Notes under the pieces: generated by a model | Told to the model about the DNA's origin: nothing | Databases searched by the model: none | The model's input: the letters and a program-made list of their open reading frames with translations, nothing else | Part shown: positions 37,573 to 49,720 of the stretch, one piece after another | Layout: each line of letters begins with the position of its first letter | Position numbering within the stretch: the stretch's first letter is position 1 | Origin: Chamaea fasciata | Taxonomy: Eukaryota > Chordata > Aves > Passeriformes > Sylviidae | Assembly: GCA_029207755.1 (NCBI GenBank) | Contig: JARCOQ010000016.1 | Location: 5,151,001 to 5,215,000 of the forward strand | Direction of reading: 5' to 3' | DNA length: 64,000 bases | Program-made: the position numbers and the translations under genes

Positions 37573-39535
37573 CATTTGGGACTCTTCAGTACTTAGCTCT
37601 GATAAAATCCATCAGTCTTGCTTAGATGATTAAAACAAAAGCATCTTTCTCAGAACTTCCAACAGATGTTTTCATAAATTTTAACATACTTCTTTTCCCT
37701 GTCTCATTCATTTCCAGTACAAGTATTCCCTTAAAAGCTGCATGAGGAAATCTGTAAACTTAATGGAGGAAATTTATTTGGATAGAAAGACATCTAAGGA
37801 AGCAGAACAGCACTTGCAATGATCTCCGGCCAAACTCTGCACCCGTTAACTTTCTTTATGCCTTTCCCCACTGCCAGATGTATCTGTGCAAATGAGATTT
37901 TCCCAAAGTAACTATTGTCTTATCTGAATCCCACAAAATTCTTTCTGATAGACTCTGAGCAGGGTTTTTTAACAAACCAAGTGAGTGTGTAACTGCTTGC
38001 TCCATATGCCTGAAGTATATTCTTTCCTCCTCCCGCCCCATTTCATTCTGTCGACAACATGCATTTTGTCAAACCTCTTACTGCAAATCATTCAGTCAAT
38101 GAAACCGAAAGACATTTCAGCACATTTTTATCAACAGAATGTAATTTTGTGCAAATCATGCTGTCAACAGGAAGGAATGCCAAAAGAAAAGTGAAAGAAC
38201 CCAAACTCATTTTGTCCACAAAAAATAAATTACAGTTTGCTTTTATTTTTTTTTTTTAGACAGAATGGAAATAGCAAAATTTCCCCATCTGGGGAGACAG
38301 TTGAGATTGATCTCTTAATTTAGGAGACCAAATGATAATTGACAGAAAAATACCAACACTATGAAAGACAGCTGAGATGCTAAGTCAGAAGAGTATTTCC
38401 AGCTCTGGACACCTCTCACTGATTTGCTGCATCAGTGAAGTGCCACCTGAGATATTCAATCCATTGCAGCAAAATACTCAGTGATGGGCTGGAATACAAG
38501 GAGGCAGTCTGAAGAAAACCACAGATGCTGCTCCATTTTGCAGTTGATGGATGGCTGGGGTTGCTCTGCAGGTTGCAGTGTGGTCACCAAGGCTCCTCAC
38601 AGCTTTGTGCCAGAGCTGCAGCCGCCTTCGAATTTTTCACCGTTGTGATGCTTCCCTTCCTTCTGCTGCTTTGAGTTTTGCTGCTGTTATTACAGAACTT
38701 GCTCTTTCAGCAATTGTCTCTGCCCCTCAGGTCCCAGACTGCCTGGCAGGCTGATGGTTGGCACCCTGTGCCACGGCCTGGTGGGCACTAAAGCTCTGCA
38801 GGACAAAGCAAAGTCTGGTTTCACTGCCTTGCCATCGCTCTCCATCACAGCACTGGAACCAGTTTTTACCTCCCCACAACTAAAGGGCCTTTTTTACTGG
38901 TCCACACTGGATTCCTGCCTGGACCTCTGTTAATGCCCAGCAAAACCCAACTAGGCAAAACGCCTGGCTTTTCTAAAGATGGAGTGAAAATTGGCACCTG
39001 GGAGGAGGAGGTTACAGGAGGACATTAAAACATTTGTTTTCCTACACCTACTCAGGTTTAATTCAAGGTGTGCTTGATTATGATTATAAGGTTACTTTTA
39101 ATATGGATGGCTGTTCAATTCTCTGTAATACTTTGATACTATTTTTCTATGGACTGGGCTTATTGCTTAATATGGTAAAAAAACCACAATAACCTTCCTG
39201 GGGTTTTTGGAGAATTTCACTGTGTTTTCAGATCACCTTATCCCTTCCAGTTCTTCAGTGAATTGTTCAAATAAGGCCTTGGAGAACTGACAGTCCCAAA
39301 GAGTTTGTATGGGGCTGGAGGAGCAGAGACGCTGGCCGTTATCCAGCATTTTAGAAATCAGAGTGAGACTTACCACATGCCATTTTGGTACACACTGTGG
39401 GGGACCACAGATCATTTTCCCCATCAGTCCCCAGTCTTTACTGGGGAAAACGATGCTCCAGCCAAATTCCCCAAGCCCTGCTCATCCACTAGAGAGGGAT
39501 GCAGGGAGAGAAGGTTGCATTGTGCAGCATTAAAA
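37573..39535. other. Noncoding DNA, no gene recognised
   Basis: AT-rich to about 38350, then mixed. T-run at 38247-38258. Short frames up to 78 codons only. Nothing recognisable. Confidence 0.5.
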
Positions 39536-39539
39536 ATGT

Positions 39540-39830
39540 AACTGCTTTGAGCCGCGGGCCAACGCACTGACACCGAGAGCTGGCAGCAAATATGTCAGAG
39601 GGATCACGAAGTTGGCATGAGAGGGTTTCAGCTAATACAAGAGATTATTTTCAGGGCCTCACTGCGTGCCAAGCACAACACAAAGCTGGCCTCAGAGAGA
39701 GCACTTCTGCTGGAGCCGTGGGGGGCGGCAGCGGAGCAGAGCTCGGGGAGAAACCTGGCCCAGGTTTTTTATCTGGGACAGCACTGGAGCTCAGCAGGAA
39801 TCAGCTACTTTTTGGCGGTGTGTCACTGCT
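39540..39830. promoter_or_regulatory. Second CpG-enriched patch, candidate regulatory element
   Basis: About 11 CpGs in about 290 bp, clustered as GAGCCGCGGGCCAACGC at 39549-39565 and GGGGGCGGCAGCGGAGC near 39720, against a CpG-poor background. Three overlapping plus frames of 77-103 codons stay open, none with a domain. Too short for a classical CpG island; could be an enhancer or a cryptic promoter. Conservation is not tested. Confidence 0.3.
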
Positions 39831-40610
39831 GTGTGTCCAAGCCAGTGTCTATTTGCAGTGGCCTGCCTAAAGTGCCTCTGGGATGGGTCACTTTTCTGAG
39901 CTCTCTTGTTGCCTTCACACAGCATTAGGAGAGGGACCCGGTGCATCCCTTTGGCTGCTCAAGTGGATTTCAGATTTGAAAGCCATCATTTTTATCAACA
40001 TCAAGGACCTCCTCCTGTTTAATCCTTACCTGCCTTTCTGCCCAAAGTAGCCCCAAAGGCAAGAAAGTATTCATTAAGATCATAGTGTCACTTTAAAGGT
40101 GATAGATAACTTCAGTGGGAAGAAGTATCCTGAGGAATGAAAAATTAATTTCATGCCATTTGTCTGTGCACTTCTCACGATATCTTCTTGACATTTTTAG
40201 TTGTGCTGACAGTGCTGTATACTGAAGGTAGGGTTCTTATCTGTGAGGAAGAGAGAGCAAGCACTGAAAAATATTGACTCAGTGTGGATGGACAGAAATT
40301 TTCCTTCTTTTAAAAGCTGTTATGTCGAACCTTCCTGGCATGAAATGGCTTCACCCTGATCAGTTCTGCTGGTGTGTGGAACAGGGTTTCTGCATGAGCA
40401 TGGAGAACAGAGAGAGACTGAAAACCGTGCGTCCTCCTTCCCCCAAGACTTTGTACTGTGGCACTCGGAATCAAGCAATCAATCTTGCAATTAACCTTTT
40501 GTATGTTGGCTTCAGCTTGCACGAGTCCACATTGGACACATTGTCCCTGCTGTGTCCAACCAACCCCACCTTCCCAATAGAACTCTGAACAAAAGAGAGG
40601 AAATGAAGAC
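39831..40610. other. Noncoding DNA, no gene recognised
   Basis: Overlapping frames of 104 (plus, 40274-40588) and 120 codons (minus, 40310-40672) with no recognisable content. Confidence 0.5.
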
Positions 40611-40619
40611 CTGGGAATT

Positions 40620-40960
40620 TCCATTTTTTCATGGCTGATTTCTTGTTTGCATGTTACACAATTAACTCCCAAGGAAAGATGGAAATCTTACATCAATGTG
40701 AAACGAGAGTACTCAGCTGCAGGACACCTGGAAATCAAATCAGTAATTACTAACACAGAGGTAGATTGTAAATTCCCTGCTGGAATTCACCCACATCTTC
40801 ATTCAACAGCAACAATAAAATGATGGCAGTGGTGATCAGAATCAAATATTTAGATCGCAACCTGTTGCTTGCCTGTTATCCTGCCAAATGCAGCCCATCA
40901 GCATGTTTAATTCAGAGTGAAAAATCGAACAGAGAACAGGAAAAAAAATAGGAAGAGGAT
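40620..40960. other. Candidate conserved noncoding block
   Basis: Unique AT-rich sequence with CAGTAATTACTAAC near 40741, AATATTTAGATCGC near 40844 and GTTTAATTCAGAG near 40904. Texture only. Confidence 0.2.
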
Positions 40961-41464
40961 TTGAGTGGTTACTCCATGGCTCAGCAGCAGCTGCTGCAAG
41001 AGCCTTGTGCATATTGAAGGGAGTCAGGGCAGCACCTGCACTGGTTCTCCCTCCATCTCAGGGGAGTGAGGCTGCAGATGGGTGGTGGAGAACAAGCTGC
41101 CTGGTCAATAAATCTCCTGACCTCTCCCCCCAAGCAGCTTGCTGAGGCTCATGGAGTCAAGGAGATGGTTGCAAGGCTCCTGGGATAAACCTGGGCACGG
41201 GATAAACACGCACAGCTGACCTGCTCCAGGTTAGCCTACTATGTGCACCAAAAATTCTGAGTTCAAAAGGGGTGAGTTGTGGAGCGGGGTGTAGAAGTGC
41301 CCTGAGGGTCGCCTGGTGAAGATTGGCTCCCACCCCTTCTGCCAAAAATGGTGATCTGTTTTGAAATGCTGAGCTCCTACTAATATAAACCTGGAAACCT
41401 GGTCATTTGTTTTAAAATGGCAAAAGGCAGCTCATGACAATTTCTCACAGAAAGACAGAGCAGT
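40961..41464. other. Noncoding DNA, no gene recognised
   Basis: No gene or repeat recognised. Confidence 0.5.
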
Positions 41465-41720
41465 TCAGATTGAAGGGACATCAGGAGGTTTCTGGTCCAG
41501 CCTCCTGCTCAAAGCAGGAAAAACAGTGAATAGGTTTTTTTGCAACAGCTCAGGTTGCCCAAGGCTTTGTCCAGCCCAACACTCCAAATGCAGCCTCTCT
41601 ATGAAACTTCTGACATGGACAGGTCTTATGGTGAATCTTTATCTTTTTTTCTTTAACTCTTTTGTTAGTTGGAACCTTCCCTCTATCAATTTATCACTGT
41701 TATCTCTCATGCTCCCCCGT
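41465..41720 (-). mobile_element. CR1 LINE fragment, antisense
   Basis: Reverse-oriented CR1. On the plus strand: GGGACATCAGGAGGTTTCTG, GTCCAGCCTCCTGCTCAAAG, CTCAGGTTGCCCAAGGCTTT, GTCCAGCCCAACACTCCAA, ATGGTGAATCTTTATC and TTATCTCTCATGCTCCCCC. This is a third CR1 subtype, 5'-truncated and interrupted, with no coding capacity. Confidence 0.9.
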
Positions 41721-44500
41721 TAACCTCTCCTTCACTTAGGGCTGATTTTCTTGCATACATGTTATGTGATAGAATCTTTCAGTAAAGGGAGTCACTCAAC
41801 ATGCCTCAGTAATTCTAAGTGCATTTCAGGGAAGCAAAAATACAACTTTCAGGCAGAGGTATTGGTTATGCAGCCAATTAATTTATAGTGGCATTATGGG
41901 GGAGTATGGTCCCATGAATCCAAAGCAATTTTCTGTGTTCTGCTCTATATCAAGAATCTACAAACCCTTTAAATGTCTAACATTTAAAAATATATATAAC
42001 TTCCAACACGCAAAAGTAGAAAATGTTCACAGGCTTTGATGTTGGCACTCTGCATTGCCGTGTTTTGGGGGATTATTTTGCCATAATAAAATCAGTTCTG
42101 CTAATCACTGCTCTTGATACAGAACTTCCTTCATTTGAACTGCATTTCAGAGAAAAACAGTCCTTGGTTTAACTCCTGTCCCAAAATACCTGCCACTGAA
42201 TTCAGAGATGAACTTCATACCTTTCTGCCATATTCCTACATGCTCACTGGATCTGGACCTGACGTCACATCAGTCTTGGCAATCTACAAAAAAAAACCCC
42301 AAAACCAACCAAAAACCACCTGTATGTTAAATTATTTCTTCAAAAAACAAATCTGGAGCAGGTATCTGCAAGGCTAGGGGAATCAGCAGAGCCTGGCCTC
42401 TCTGCTTCTCTGGAACAGCTGGCATTCCAGGAAAGATGCCAACAAAGGACTCTGGGGTCATTTCTGCCAAGTTGAGTTTTTAATTTATGTAGTTACACGA
42501 CTGAATGCAATGTAAATCTTTACGGTTCAAAAAATGAGTAAAGAAAACTAAATTTTACCAAAATCCTCAAGATTTAGACAGGGCGCTTTGGCTCCTACTT
42601 CCCCTTGCTTGAACACCTTTAAGCCAAGCTGGAGGGCAGTGGAAGCAAATTGGAAACTGTGGTATTTTACGCTAAAGATTATTAGCAGGGGCTGATAGTG
42701 TTCCCACATTGTTTGCAGCCAGGATAAAATCCTGGGACTATGCTTTCCCAGGTGAGAAATCCTGAGAAACTGGAGGGAGGGCTGTGGAAATGGATGAGGC
42801 CTTCCAGCTCAACAGCTACAATGGGTCATTCCTTAGAACCGAGCCAGTGAAAGACATTTTGACAACAGTGAGCTGCCCAAATGCAGTTAGATTTTCTCAT
42901 CACCTCCATTTCATGCTTTTCTCATAGTCCTTTTATTCCATAATGCTGATCACTGCCAGTGCCCAGGATGGCTTGTGCATTTTTGGGGTGTGCTCTGAGC
43001 TTTACACCTGCTTTCAGAAGATGGTGCCCACCTTTCCCTGCAGGAAGCACTGCCAGTTCTCCTAGAGAGCTAACAAGCTCCCAGGCACAGCTATTTTAAT
43101 GAGCAGGAGTCAGGCTCTCCTCCAGTCCAGGCTGTCTCCTCCAGGACTCCTCAAAAGCTCTCACTTTGCATCTGAATTGCCCTGGCTTTGAATGCATCCA
43201 GCAGATTTACACCTGCTTGTGAAGCCAGCCAAGAACATTTTGAAAGTACCTGGCCTATAATTTTGGCCACTCTTTGCCCGCTGTGCATTTCCCTGGTACA
43301 TAGAATGAACTCATTCACTTCAGCTATTTGGATACACACCTCTTTTTTCCAAAACTGCCTGCTCTATTTTAGCATAACTTTCAAGAACATCCCTTAGCAC
43401 AGAGAGTCATTGAGAGCACAGCACCAGCAAAGCACCTGACAACCAGCTGCATTGCTCCAAAAAACTGATTTACTACAAGGGGATTTGTGGAAAAAGGGAT
43501 TTAATATGCCTACTCTTCCAGCATAAATGACAGTGCAAAGCTGATCTGCTTTCCAGTTAGTTTGACTTACACGTTTTATATGGCACGTGTCCCTGCAGGA
43601 ATTTATTAAAGCACACCAACAATTACAGTATGGAAAGAGCTGTTGTGGCCTGTTGCCTTCAGTCAGGCTCTGGTTGGACTCCAGGAATGGCAGTGCCACA
43701 CACCTGATGTGTGGTCTATGGAAGTCATTTGGCTTCCAGGAATGGAACTGCCCAGGTGAAAGGTGGTCTCAGCCCCCTCTCCTCTCCCCAGCAGCCCAGG
43801 ACTGCCAGAACACTCAGCTAGGTCAGCAACAATCCTTGTCCCAGGGGCACAGGATTAATTAATTTGCCTGGACAATGGCATTTTGGAGATGCTGCACTCT
43901 GTCTAATTGCCAAGGACCGTAACAGGTCCCAAGTGCATCTTATTCACTCCAAGAGAAATGCTGCACAGGCAAAACCATCTCTGGGCTCTCAGACTGCTGC
44001 AGTATTACTGTGGCAAAAGCCTGTGTGATGGCAAGAGCCCTTTGAAGGCAGCAGTTGGACCAGCCCTCAGATATCCAAGGTTTGTTCTGGTTTCTGCAAT
44101 GTGCAAATTTTTCTGCTGCAGCATCTCCAGGTTAACCTCTGCCTTACATTAAAGGTGGCAGCAGAAATGTCAAGGCCCTAATGGTGAAAGGGAATTTTGG
44201 AGAAACTCATCACCGTGTGTTCAGAAATACTCCAGGCAGGATCCTGATCCTCAGGAAAATCTGATGATGGAGATGTGAGACTGATTTTTTCTGGGGCTGT
44301 TCCTCCAGCTCAGCCTGCATTATCATTTTAGAAACCGTATGAAAGAGACTGGAGAGCACACATCCAGGGCAAAACTGAAATTCAAAAGCGAGGTAAGAAA
44401 GAGGGGGGATGCAGGTCAGTGTTTCTTTGAGGAGCAGGCAGAAAGGAGCAGGCACTACCTGCTGCAGCTGTTTTGAGACAAGGGTTTATCTATCTCACAC
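41721..44500. other. Noncoding DNA with an A/C-rich tract
   Basis: No gene recognised, and no 60-codon frame from 42378 to 43150. An A/C-rich low-complexity tract at 42286-42320 is the reverse-strand equivalent of the T/G tracts elsewhere. Frames near 43394-43862 (101 codons minus, 91 plus) overlap and are unremarkable. Confidence 0.5.
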
Positions 44501-45370
44501 TCTGTGCCAGTGGGTCTCAAATGGAGGCAAAAAAAAATTCCATCTGTCAAATCTCTTGGAGCACCACTCTCACCTTTTAGTGCTCCAGCCACCCAGCTCA
44601 CATCCTCTGCCTGTCTCTGTGCAGAAGTCCAAGGGTACAAAACACAATAAACCCCCAAAGCAGCAGCACAGTGGGAACTGCAAGGGGCTTGCTGAAACTA
44701 GCAGGGAATGTCTGCTGTAGGAAGGGAAGGATGGGAAAATGTGGGGAAAAGGGAATTGCAGTGGCATATGGAGAGCTGTGACAGTGTGGGCAATGGGCCT
44801 TAGGAAAGGCTGCTGAAGGAGCAGGGTGGTGGAAGGGTGGGCAGAGGGAGGTGTTTGGGGACAGGCAGCTGAGAAGTAGAGCTGTGGGGAGCTGTAAGAG
44901 AAGAGCCATGGCTGGAGTCACAGGGATGAAAAGTGTCCCCTGAGGCCTTCTGCAGGACCCAAGGACCAGAGCAAAGCCCAGAGCAGCACCTGAGCTTGCC
45001 TGGAGGCAGTGACAGACACCTCCTCCATCAGTCGGGCCGGTTTGTCACATGCAGGCAAGTTTTCTGTGTGCTCTGAAGGGATTTGGTGACACGGGTGACA
45101 TGGTGCAGCCTGAGAGAGCTGGGAGGTGTCCATTCAGCCCTTACCCAAACATGCCCCACTTCTCTGGCAAGCACCCACAGCTGCCTTAGCTGGGGGCCTG
45201 TGCTGAGCTCCCCTTGGATGTCAGACATCCCTGGTCCCCCACCCCACTGTCCCCATCCACCCAGCTCATCCCACTGCTGCTGTGGAGAGCAAGCCATGGG
45301 GTTTTGTACAGAGGAAGTCCCTGGAGAAACACAGGTGTGGGGCTGGAGTCTTAGATGCAACGCAGAGATA
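44500..45370. other. GC-rich but CpG-poor segment, stop-poor by composition
   Basis: Several frames stay open: 107 codons minus (44598-44921), 110 minus (45028-45360), 103 plus (44409-44720) and 96 plus (45083-45373). They overlap head-on and read as Pro/Ser/His-rich sequence without domains. CpG is not enriched, arguing against a CpG-island promoter. I do not call a gene. Confidence 0.5.
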
Positions 45371-46248
45371 TGAAATAAAAAAATAAAGCAAAGTCTGCAG
45401 TGCTCTCTCCATTCTTTCTGTCGTTCTCATTTCCTGTTGCTATGCCATTCCCCAGGCAAGTACAAAAGGAACAGCTTCCTCAGCCACAAAAAATGAGATT
45501 ATTCAAAGAGCCCCTCTGTCTTCTCATATTTATTGTGATAGGCAGTGTTAGAAGTGTTTGACAACAACTCAATTATTCGCAATGAATAGAGGCAGGATAG
45601 GCAGGCAATTATCCACTTTACCCATGTGAGAGACACCCATATTCAAAATCCACATTCAGAGAGATTCACATTATTTCCAAAGCCTTTTGCATATTTTTAA
45701 TTACCAGCTTCCATTTAGCCGGATGGTTATGACTCCAATCAGTGTGCTTTGGAAGGGCTGAGCACTTGGGCTGAAGCCAGGCTTGCTTTGTCTCATTCAC
45801 ATCAGCACTCCAATGTGAGCATTTTGGGCTAGATTTTGAGAAGCAGCCTCCAGAATGGTGCACATCAGTAGAAAAACATGATTAAAAATTTTAATCAAAA
45901 CACAAGAAATGAGAAGCGTTTCCTTAAACATAGATTTCAACAAGGTGAAAAGATTATATAAAAAAAAATCAAATTACATGGAGAATTTCTATCAGATGAG
46001 ATTTCTCTTGACTATTTAGATTTTTTCAGAGCTTACTTTCTAATCCAATGTTTTTATGTAAATGTTTTTACTAAATATTTGGAATATTTCTCTTCATATT
46101 TTGAGATACCTGAACTTTTCTTTCTGAAGGAAATATTTCTATGGGTTTGATCTTATTTACAAAGTGGGAGCAACAGCTGAAAATCTAGATTCCTCTTTGG
46201 AGTACATATATGTCATTCCGTATTATTTGCTCCCAAACATGATGGCAG
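45371..46248. other. AT-rich noncoding DNA
   Basis: Unique AT-rich sequence. 45540-45880 has a mixed word texture (TTAGCCGGATGGTTATG near 45715) that might be conserved, but nothing firmer. Confidence 0.45.

Positions 46249-46291
<43 letters not shown>
46249..46291 (+). repeat. 43-nt poly(A) run
   Basis: Uninterrupted A from 46249 to 46291, the longest homopolymer in the window. It is followed at once by a perfect 6-bp hairpin GAGCAG-AA-CTGCTC (46292-46305). It could be the tail of a retroposed sequence, but no flanking target-site duplication or recognisable insert is visible. Homopolymers this long may also be mis-sized in the assembly. Confidence 0.95.
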
Positions 46292-46295
<4 letters not shown>

Positions 46296-46429
46296 AGAAC
46301 TGCTCCAAATGTTTCTTTTCCATTCCTACAGCAATATGTCCTTAAGGACATATCTGCTGTCAAATGTGACATTGGCTTGTCTGTGTGGCACCACGTTGTG
46401 ATTTCCCTGTGAGTGCTCCAGGTTCTGCA

Positions 46430-47110
46430 GCACTGCAGCTCTTTAAGGTAGTAGAGGCAAAGCTCCCTTGAGTCAATGAGCCTTGGATCAGCTTTTAAAA
46501 GTTTCGCAGCTGTGGCTATTATTTAATTTTTATATTTTCCTTCTCGTTCTCCCAGAACGTCTATAAGAAAACTTGTTCAGGGAAATCGGGGTCTGTATTT
46601 GCATATTTATGCAGTAACATTAAGGGTAACATTGGCTCATGTTTTACAGTGTGTTTGTTTTCATTGTGCAGATTTCATCTGCTCAGGGGGATCAGTTATT
46701 TGACCTATATTAATATTTAATGGTACAAATACTTAAAATAAAAGTCCAGGCACAACCAAGGCTTTTGGCAACTCTGCTTTAAACAGCCACCCTTCGTTAA
46801 AATCTGGCTCTGCTTGAAAGGTTTTGATTTCTTGCAGGGATTGAAAAAAGGACCAGTACTTTTGATGGCTGTTTCATGACTGTTGGAATATTTTCTTGCT
46901 TAATATTGTTGTACATCAAGTCTGCATTGTAAAGGACTTTTGTGCAGCTCCTTATTTACTGAGCAGAGAAGATCTGCAGAAAAATGAAAGAGGAAAATCT
47001 CAGCTGGAATAATAAAATCGATCATTGTATCAAAGCAGTGTCTGTTTTTGCTTTGCAGTCAGGCTAGGCCAGTTTTCAGCATGAGCAGTTACTGAAAATG
47101 TAATAAAATG
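46430..47110. other. Candidate conserved noncoding block with POU octamer
   Basis: No 60-codon frame from 46413 to 47387. An exact octamer ATTTGCAT is at 46597-46604, followed by ATTTATGCAGTAACATTAA. Other words include TTATTTAATTTTTAT and GGTTTTGATTTC. Good enhancer-like texture, not tested for conservation. Confidence 0.28.
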
Positions 47111-47358
47111 TTGTTTCTCTCTTTCTTGTTTCCCTAAACTAGTACCTTCTTAAGATTTTCAGTGAAGACTGTAAAAAAAATATTATTCAACTAACTCTGT
47201 CCTCTTCCAAAGCAAGGTTCTCCACGGTTACCATAATCTCAATTCCAACCAAGAGCAATCTCTTCTGGCATGCCTGTAAAAGAAAATTTAGCACATAAAA
47301 AGGATAGGAGGCTCTTGGTGTTAGGATAAATTATCTGTATGGTACAGTCCAGACTATA

Positions 47359-47427
47359 GGGGGTTTTTTGTTTGGGTTTTTTTTTGTTTGTTTGTTTTGT
47401 TTTTTGTTTTTTTGTGGGGTTTTTTTG
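47359..47427 (+). repeat. T/G-rich low-complexity tract
   Basis: T runs separated by single G or short G runs (GGGGG at 47359-47363, GGG at 47374-47376, GGGG near 47416). Same kind as the tract at 10980-11146. The frame starting at 47388 is an artefact of it. Confidence 0.88.
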
Positions 47428-48521
47428 CTATAAAGCAGCATGAAAGCAAGTGCATGGCTCACTCTGGATCTACCAGCTGCTTTTCAGTACCTCTCTCAGT
47501 AATCCAGAATATCTTAGTTTGCCTTTCACTCCATGCACAGGGAAGAATATCCCTGTGTCTACCTTTCATGAACAAAATGCACACTTTTGCCTCAGGCTAG
47601 GGATGTGTGGGGAAGTGAAGAAAAAAACATAAACCAAGCTTCTCAAGAAAGAAAAACAATCTTTAGAAACACACTCAGAGTAACTATATAAGAATCCTGA
47701 AAGCTGACGGCATAAAGAAAGGAAAAAAACCAAACTCAGAGCAAATGTGCAATCAACTTGGATATGATGCAGTTAAAAAGCAGACAAAGGCTTTATACAA
47801 ACTAATGAATTGATTTAAGGCTCCACTGGGTGATATACAATGACATATTATTTATGTAACCTGTAGTTTACTGTTCACATAGTAATTTCCACCTCCCACC
47901 CTGTCAAATAGAAGAAACTTTTTCACCTTAAATCTTAGATGATGATGAGACCAAATAGCAGGAGAGGATATATAAATGAAAGTAATTTAGTGAAGAAGGC
48001 TTGACTGACACGAAAACACAATAAAAGTTATGATAATGTTAGGGATATCAAAGTGAAAGCCAGGTGGGCAGACGAGAATAGGCAAGTTCCCAAGTCAATC
48101 TGAAAGGAGTTCTTCAACACTGGGGAAAATCCAGCCATTTATTTTCCAGCTTATCACTCCATGGGTCAAAAACTATGTATTAAAATTGGAGCACAAAGAC
48201 CTGCCTTGTCTAACAATTGTACTTATTGTAGACACAGGCAGGGAGGAGGGGGAAGAAGATTTGCAAAAGCTCAACACATACTTTAGAGAAGATGATTTGG
48301 GGTTTTCTCTCTAAAAAGCAGACCAGTTGAATCTCACCTCTCCTACTTTTCAGGAAGTTGTATATTTAAATGCCTTTTTCCAGTTTTGTGATTACTTCTT
48401 GCTGGAGCAAGGTTTCCACGATTTCTTGGTAGTCACAACCCCCGCTGAGGAAATAGCATCTCCCTGAAAGTGTTCTCACATGGGATTGCTAGACCTAGAT
48501 TTTCAGAATAACTGAAGACAT
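47428..48521. other. AT-rich noncoding DNA
   Basis: No 60-codon frame from 47633 to 48628. Nothing recognisable; the sequence is unique and AT-rich. Confidence 0.5.
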
Positions 48522-48570
48522 GAAGCTCTGAAAATTATCTGAAGCTGTGAAAATTATCTCTGAAATTATC
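48522..48570 (+). repeat. 19-bp tandem duplication with partial third unit
   Basis: GAAGCTCTGAAAATTATCT (48522-48540) is followed directly by GAAGCTGTGAAAATTATCT (48541-48559), with one difference. A shortened third unit CTGAAATTATC follows. Probably local slippage duplication. Confidence 0.9.
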
Positions 48571-49589
48571 AGGCTGCCTACCCAGCCCTTGGAGAGTGTG
48601 TGGCTTAGCCCAGCAACCCTGTCTGTCTTCAGCTGCAGAGATGCCGTTTGGATAAGGCCCTTGCAGACAGTAAGTGACTAAAATCCAGCAGATCAGTTCC
48701 CAAAATCAGGATGCTGTCAGCCTGCAGAGGAGCCAAGCTGCACAAGTGATGGGTGCCAGCAACAGAGGGCTGACAGGTTGGGGTCCCACTGCCAGTGTTC
48801 CCTGAGGATCCCCTTGCAGCCCACCAGGAACTGAGCTGTGCAGAGACCGCCAGCAGCTGCCAGCCCACAGAGATTTGGCTTTGGCTACTGGGTTTGTAAA
48901 GCACTGACACACAATTATACATAGAAGGGTCTTGCTCTTTCTCAGATGGGCTTGGCAGATGTCTAGGCATTTTTAAATAATAACAGAAAATAAGCAAACA
49001 CACCCAAAACCCTTGGGCACTTCAGTTGTTTGAAGGATCCTACACTTCATTAACATTCCTTGTCCGTCCTCATGGATTCATTGATGGTTCTGTCTGGTTT
49101 CTGCCCTGCAAAAAGATAAAAAACCCAGGCTGTGAAGAGAGGTGTTTGCTTGAATCTCTTTCCATTTTAAGTCTCCATCTCCCCAGACAAAAACCAGAAA
49201 GGCCTGATGAAAATGAAATAAATAATGTCCCTGCTGAGAATTAAGTAAATAACAGTCTCAGTCATTAACTCCTCCCCTTGAGAGCACAGTCAGGTGCTCT
49301 GAGCACTGGACCAAGCCCTTCCAGCTTAACCCTGCCAAGCTGGAAGCACAAAGGGGATTTATTTCATACTTTAGGGAGGAAAAAAATGTGCAAGACATTG
49401 TTCTCCGGGACAGAAAGGGCACAAAGGTTTCTATTCTGAACCTGCTATTTTTGGGAGCAGTCCAGTGAGTCAGAGGAGAGCCCCTCAGTGTGCTGACACA
49501 GAGGAAATCCCGGCTCTGAGTGCTGCTTCCGAGTTGCCCTGGGCTCAGCTGGGAACAACGCAGCAAACCAGGGGCGTGGGTGGGTGGAA
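48571..49589. other. Noncoding DNA, no gene recognised
   Basis: Frames of 124 codons (minus, 48629-49003) and 72 codons (plus) without domains. No repeat seen. Confidence 0.5.
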
Positions 49590-49720
49590 GGATGGATGGA
49601 TGGATGGATGGATGGATGGATGGATGGATGGATGGATGGAAGGAAGGAGGGATGGAAGGAGGGATGGATGGAGCAATGATGTATGGATGGATGATGGGAG
49701 GGATGGAGGGAGGGATGGAG
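49590..49720 (+). repeat. (GGAT)n tetranucleotide array
   Basis: About 12-13 perfect GGAT units at 49590-49640, then decayed GGAT/GGAG/GGAA units to about 49720. Frames on both strands across it (His-Pro-Ser-Ile or Asp-Gly-Trp-Met repeats, up to 163 codons) are artefacts of the simple repeat. Confidence 0.96.

Noticed and set aside
44598..45373. Head-on overlapping 96-110 codon frames in GC-rich DNA
   Set aside because: Low-complexity Pro/Ser-rich products, no CpG enrichment, no splice or domain evidence.
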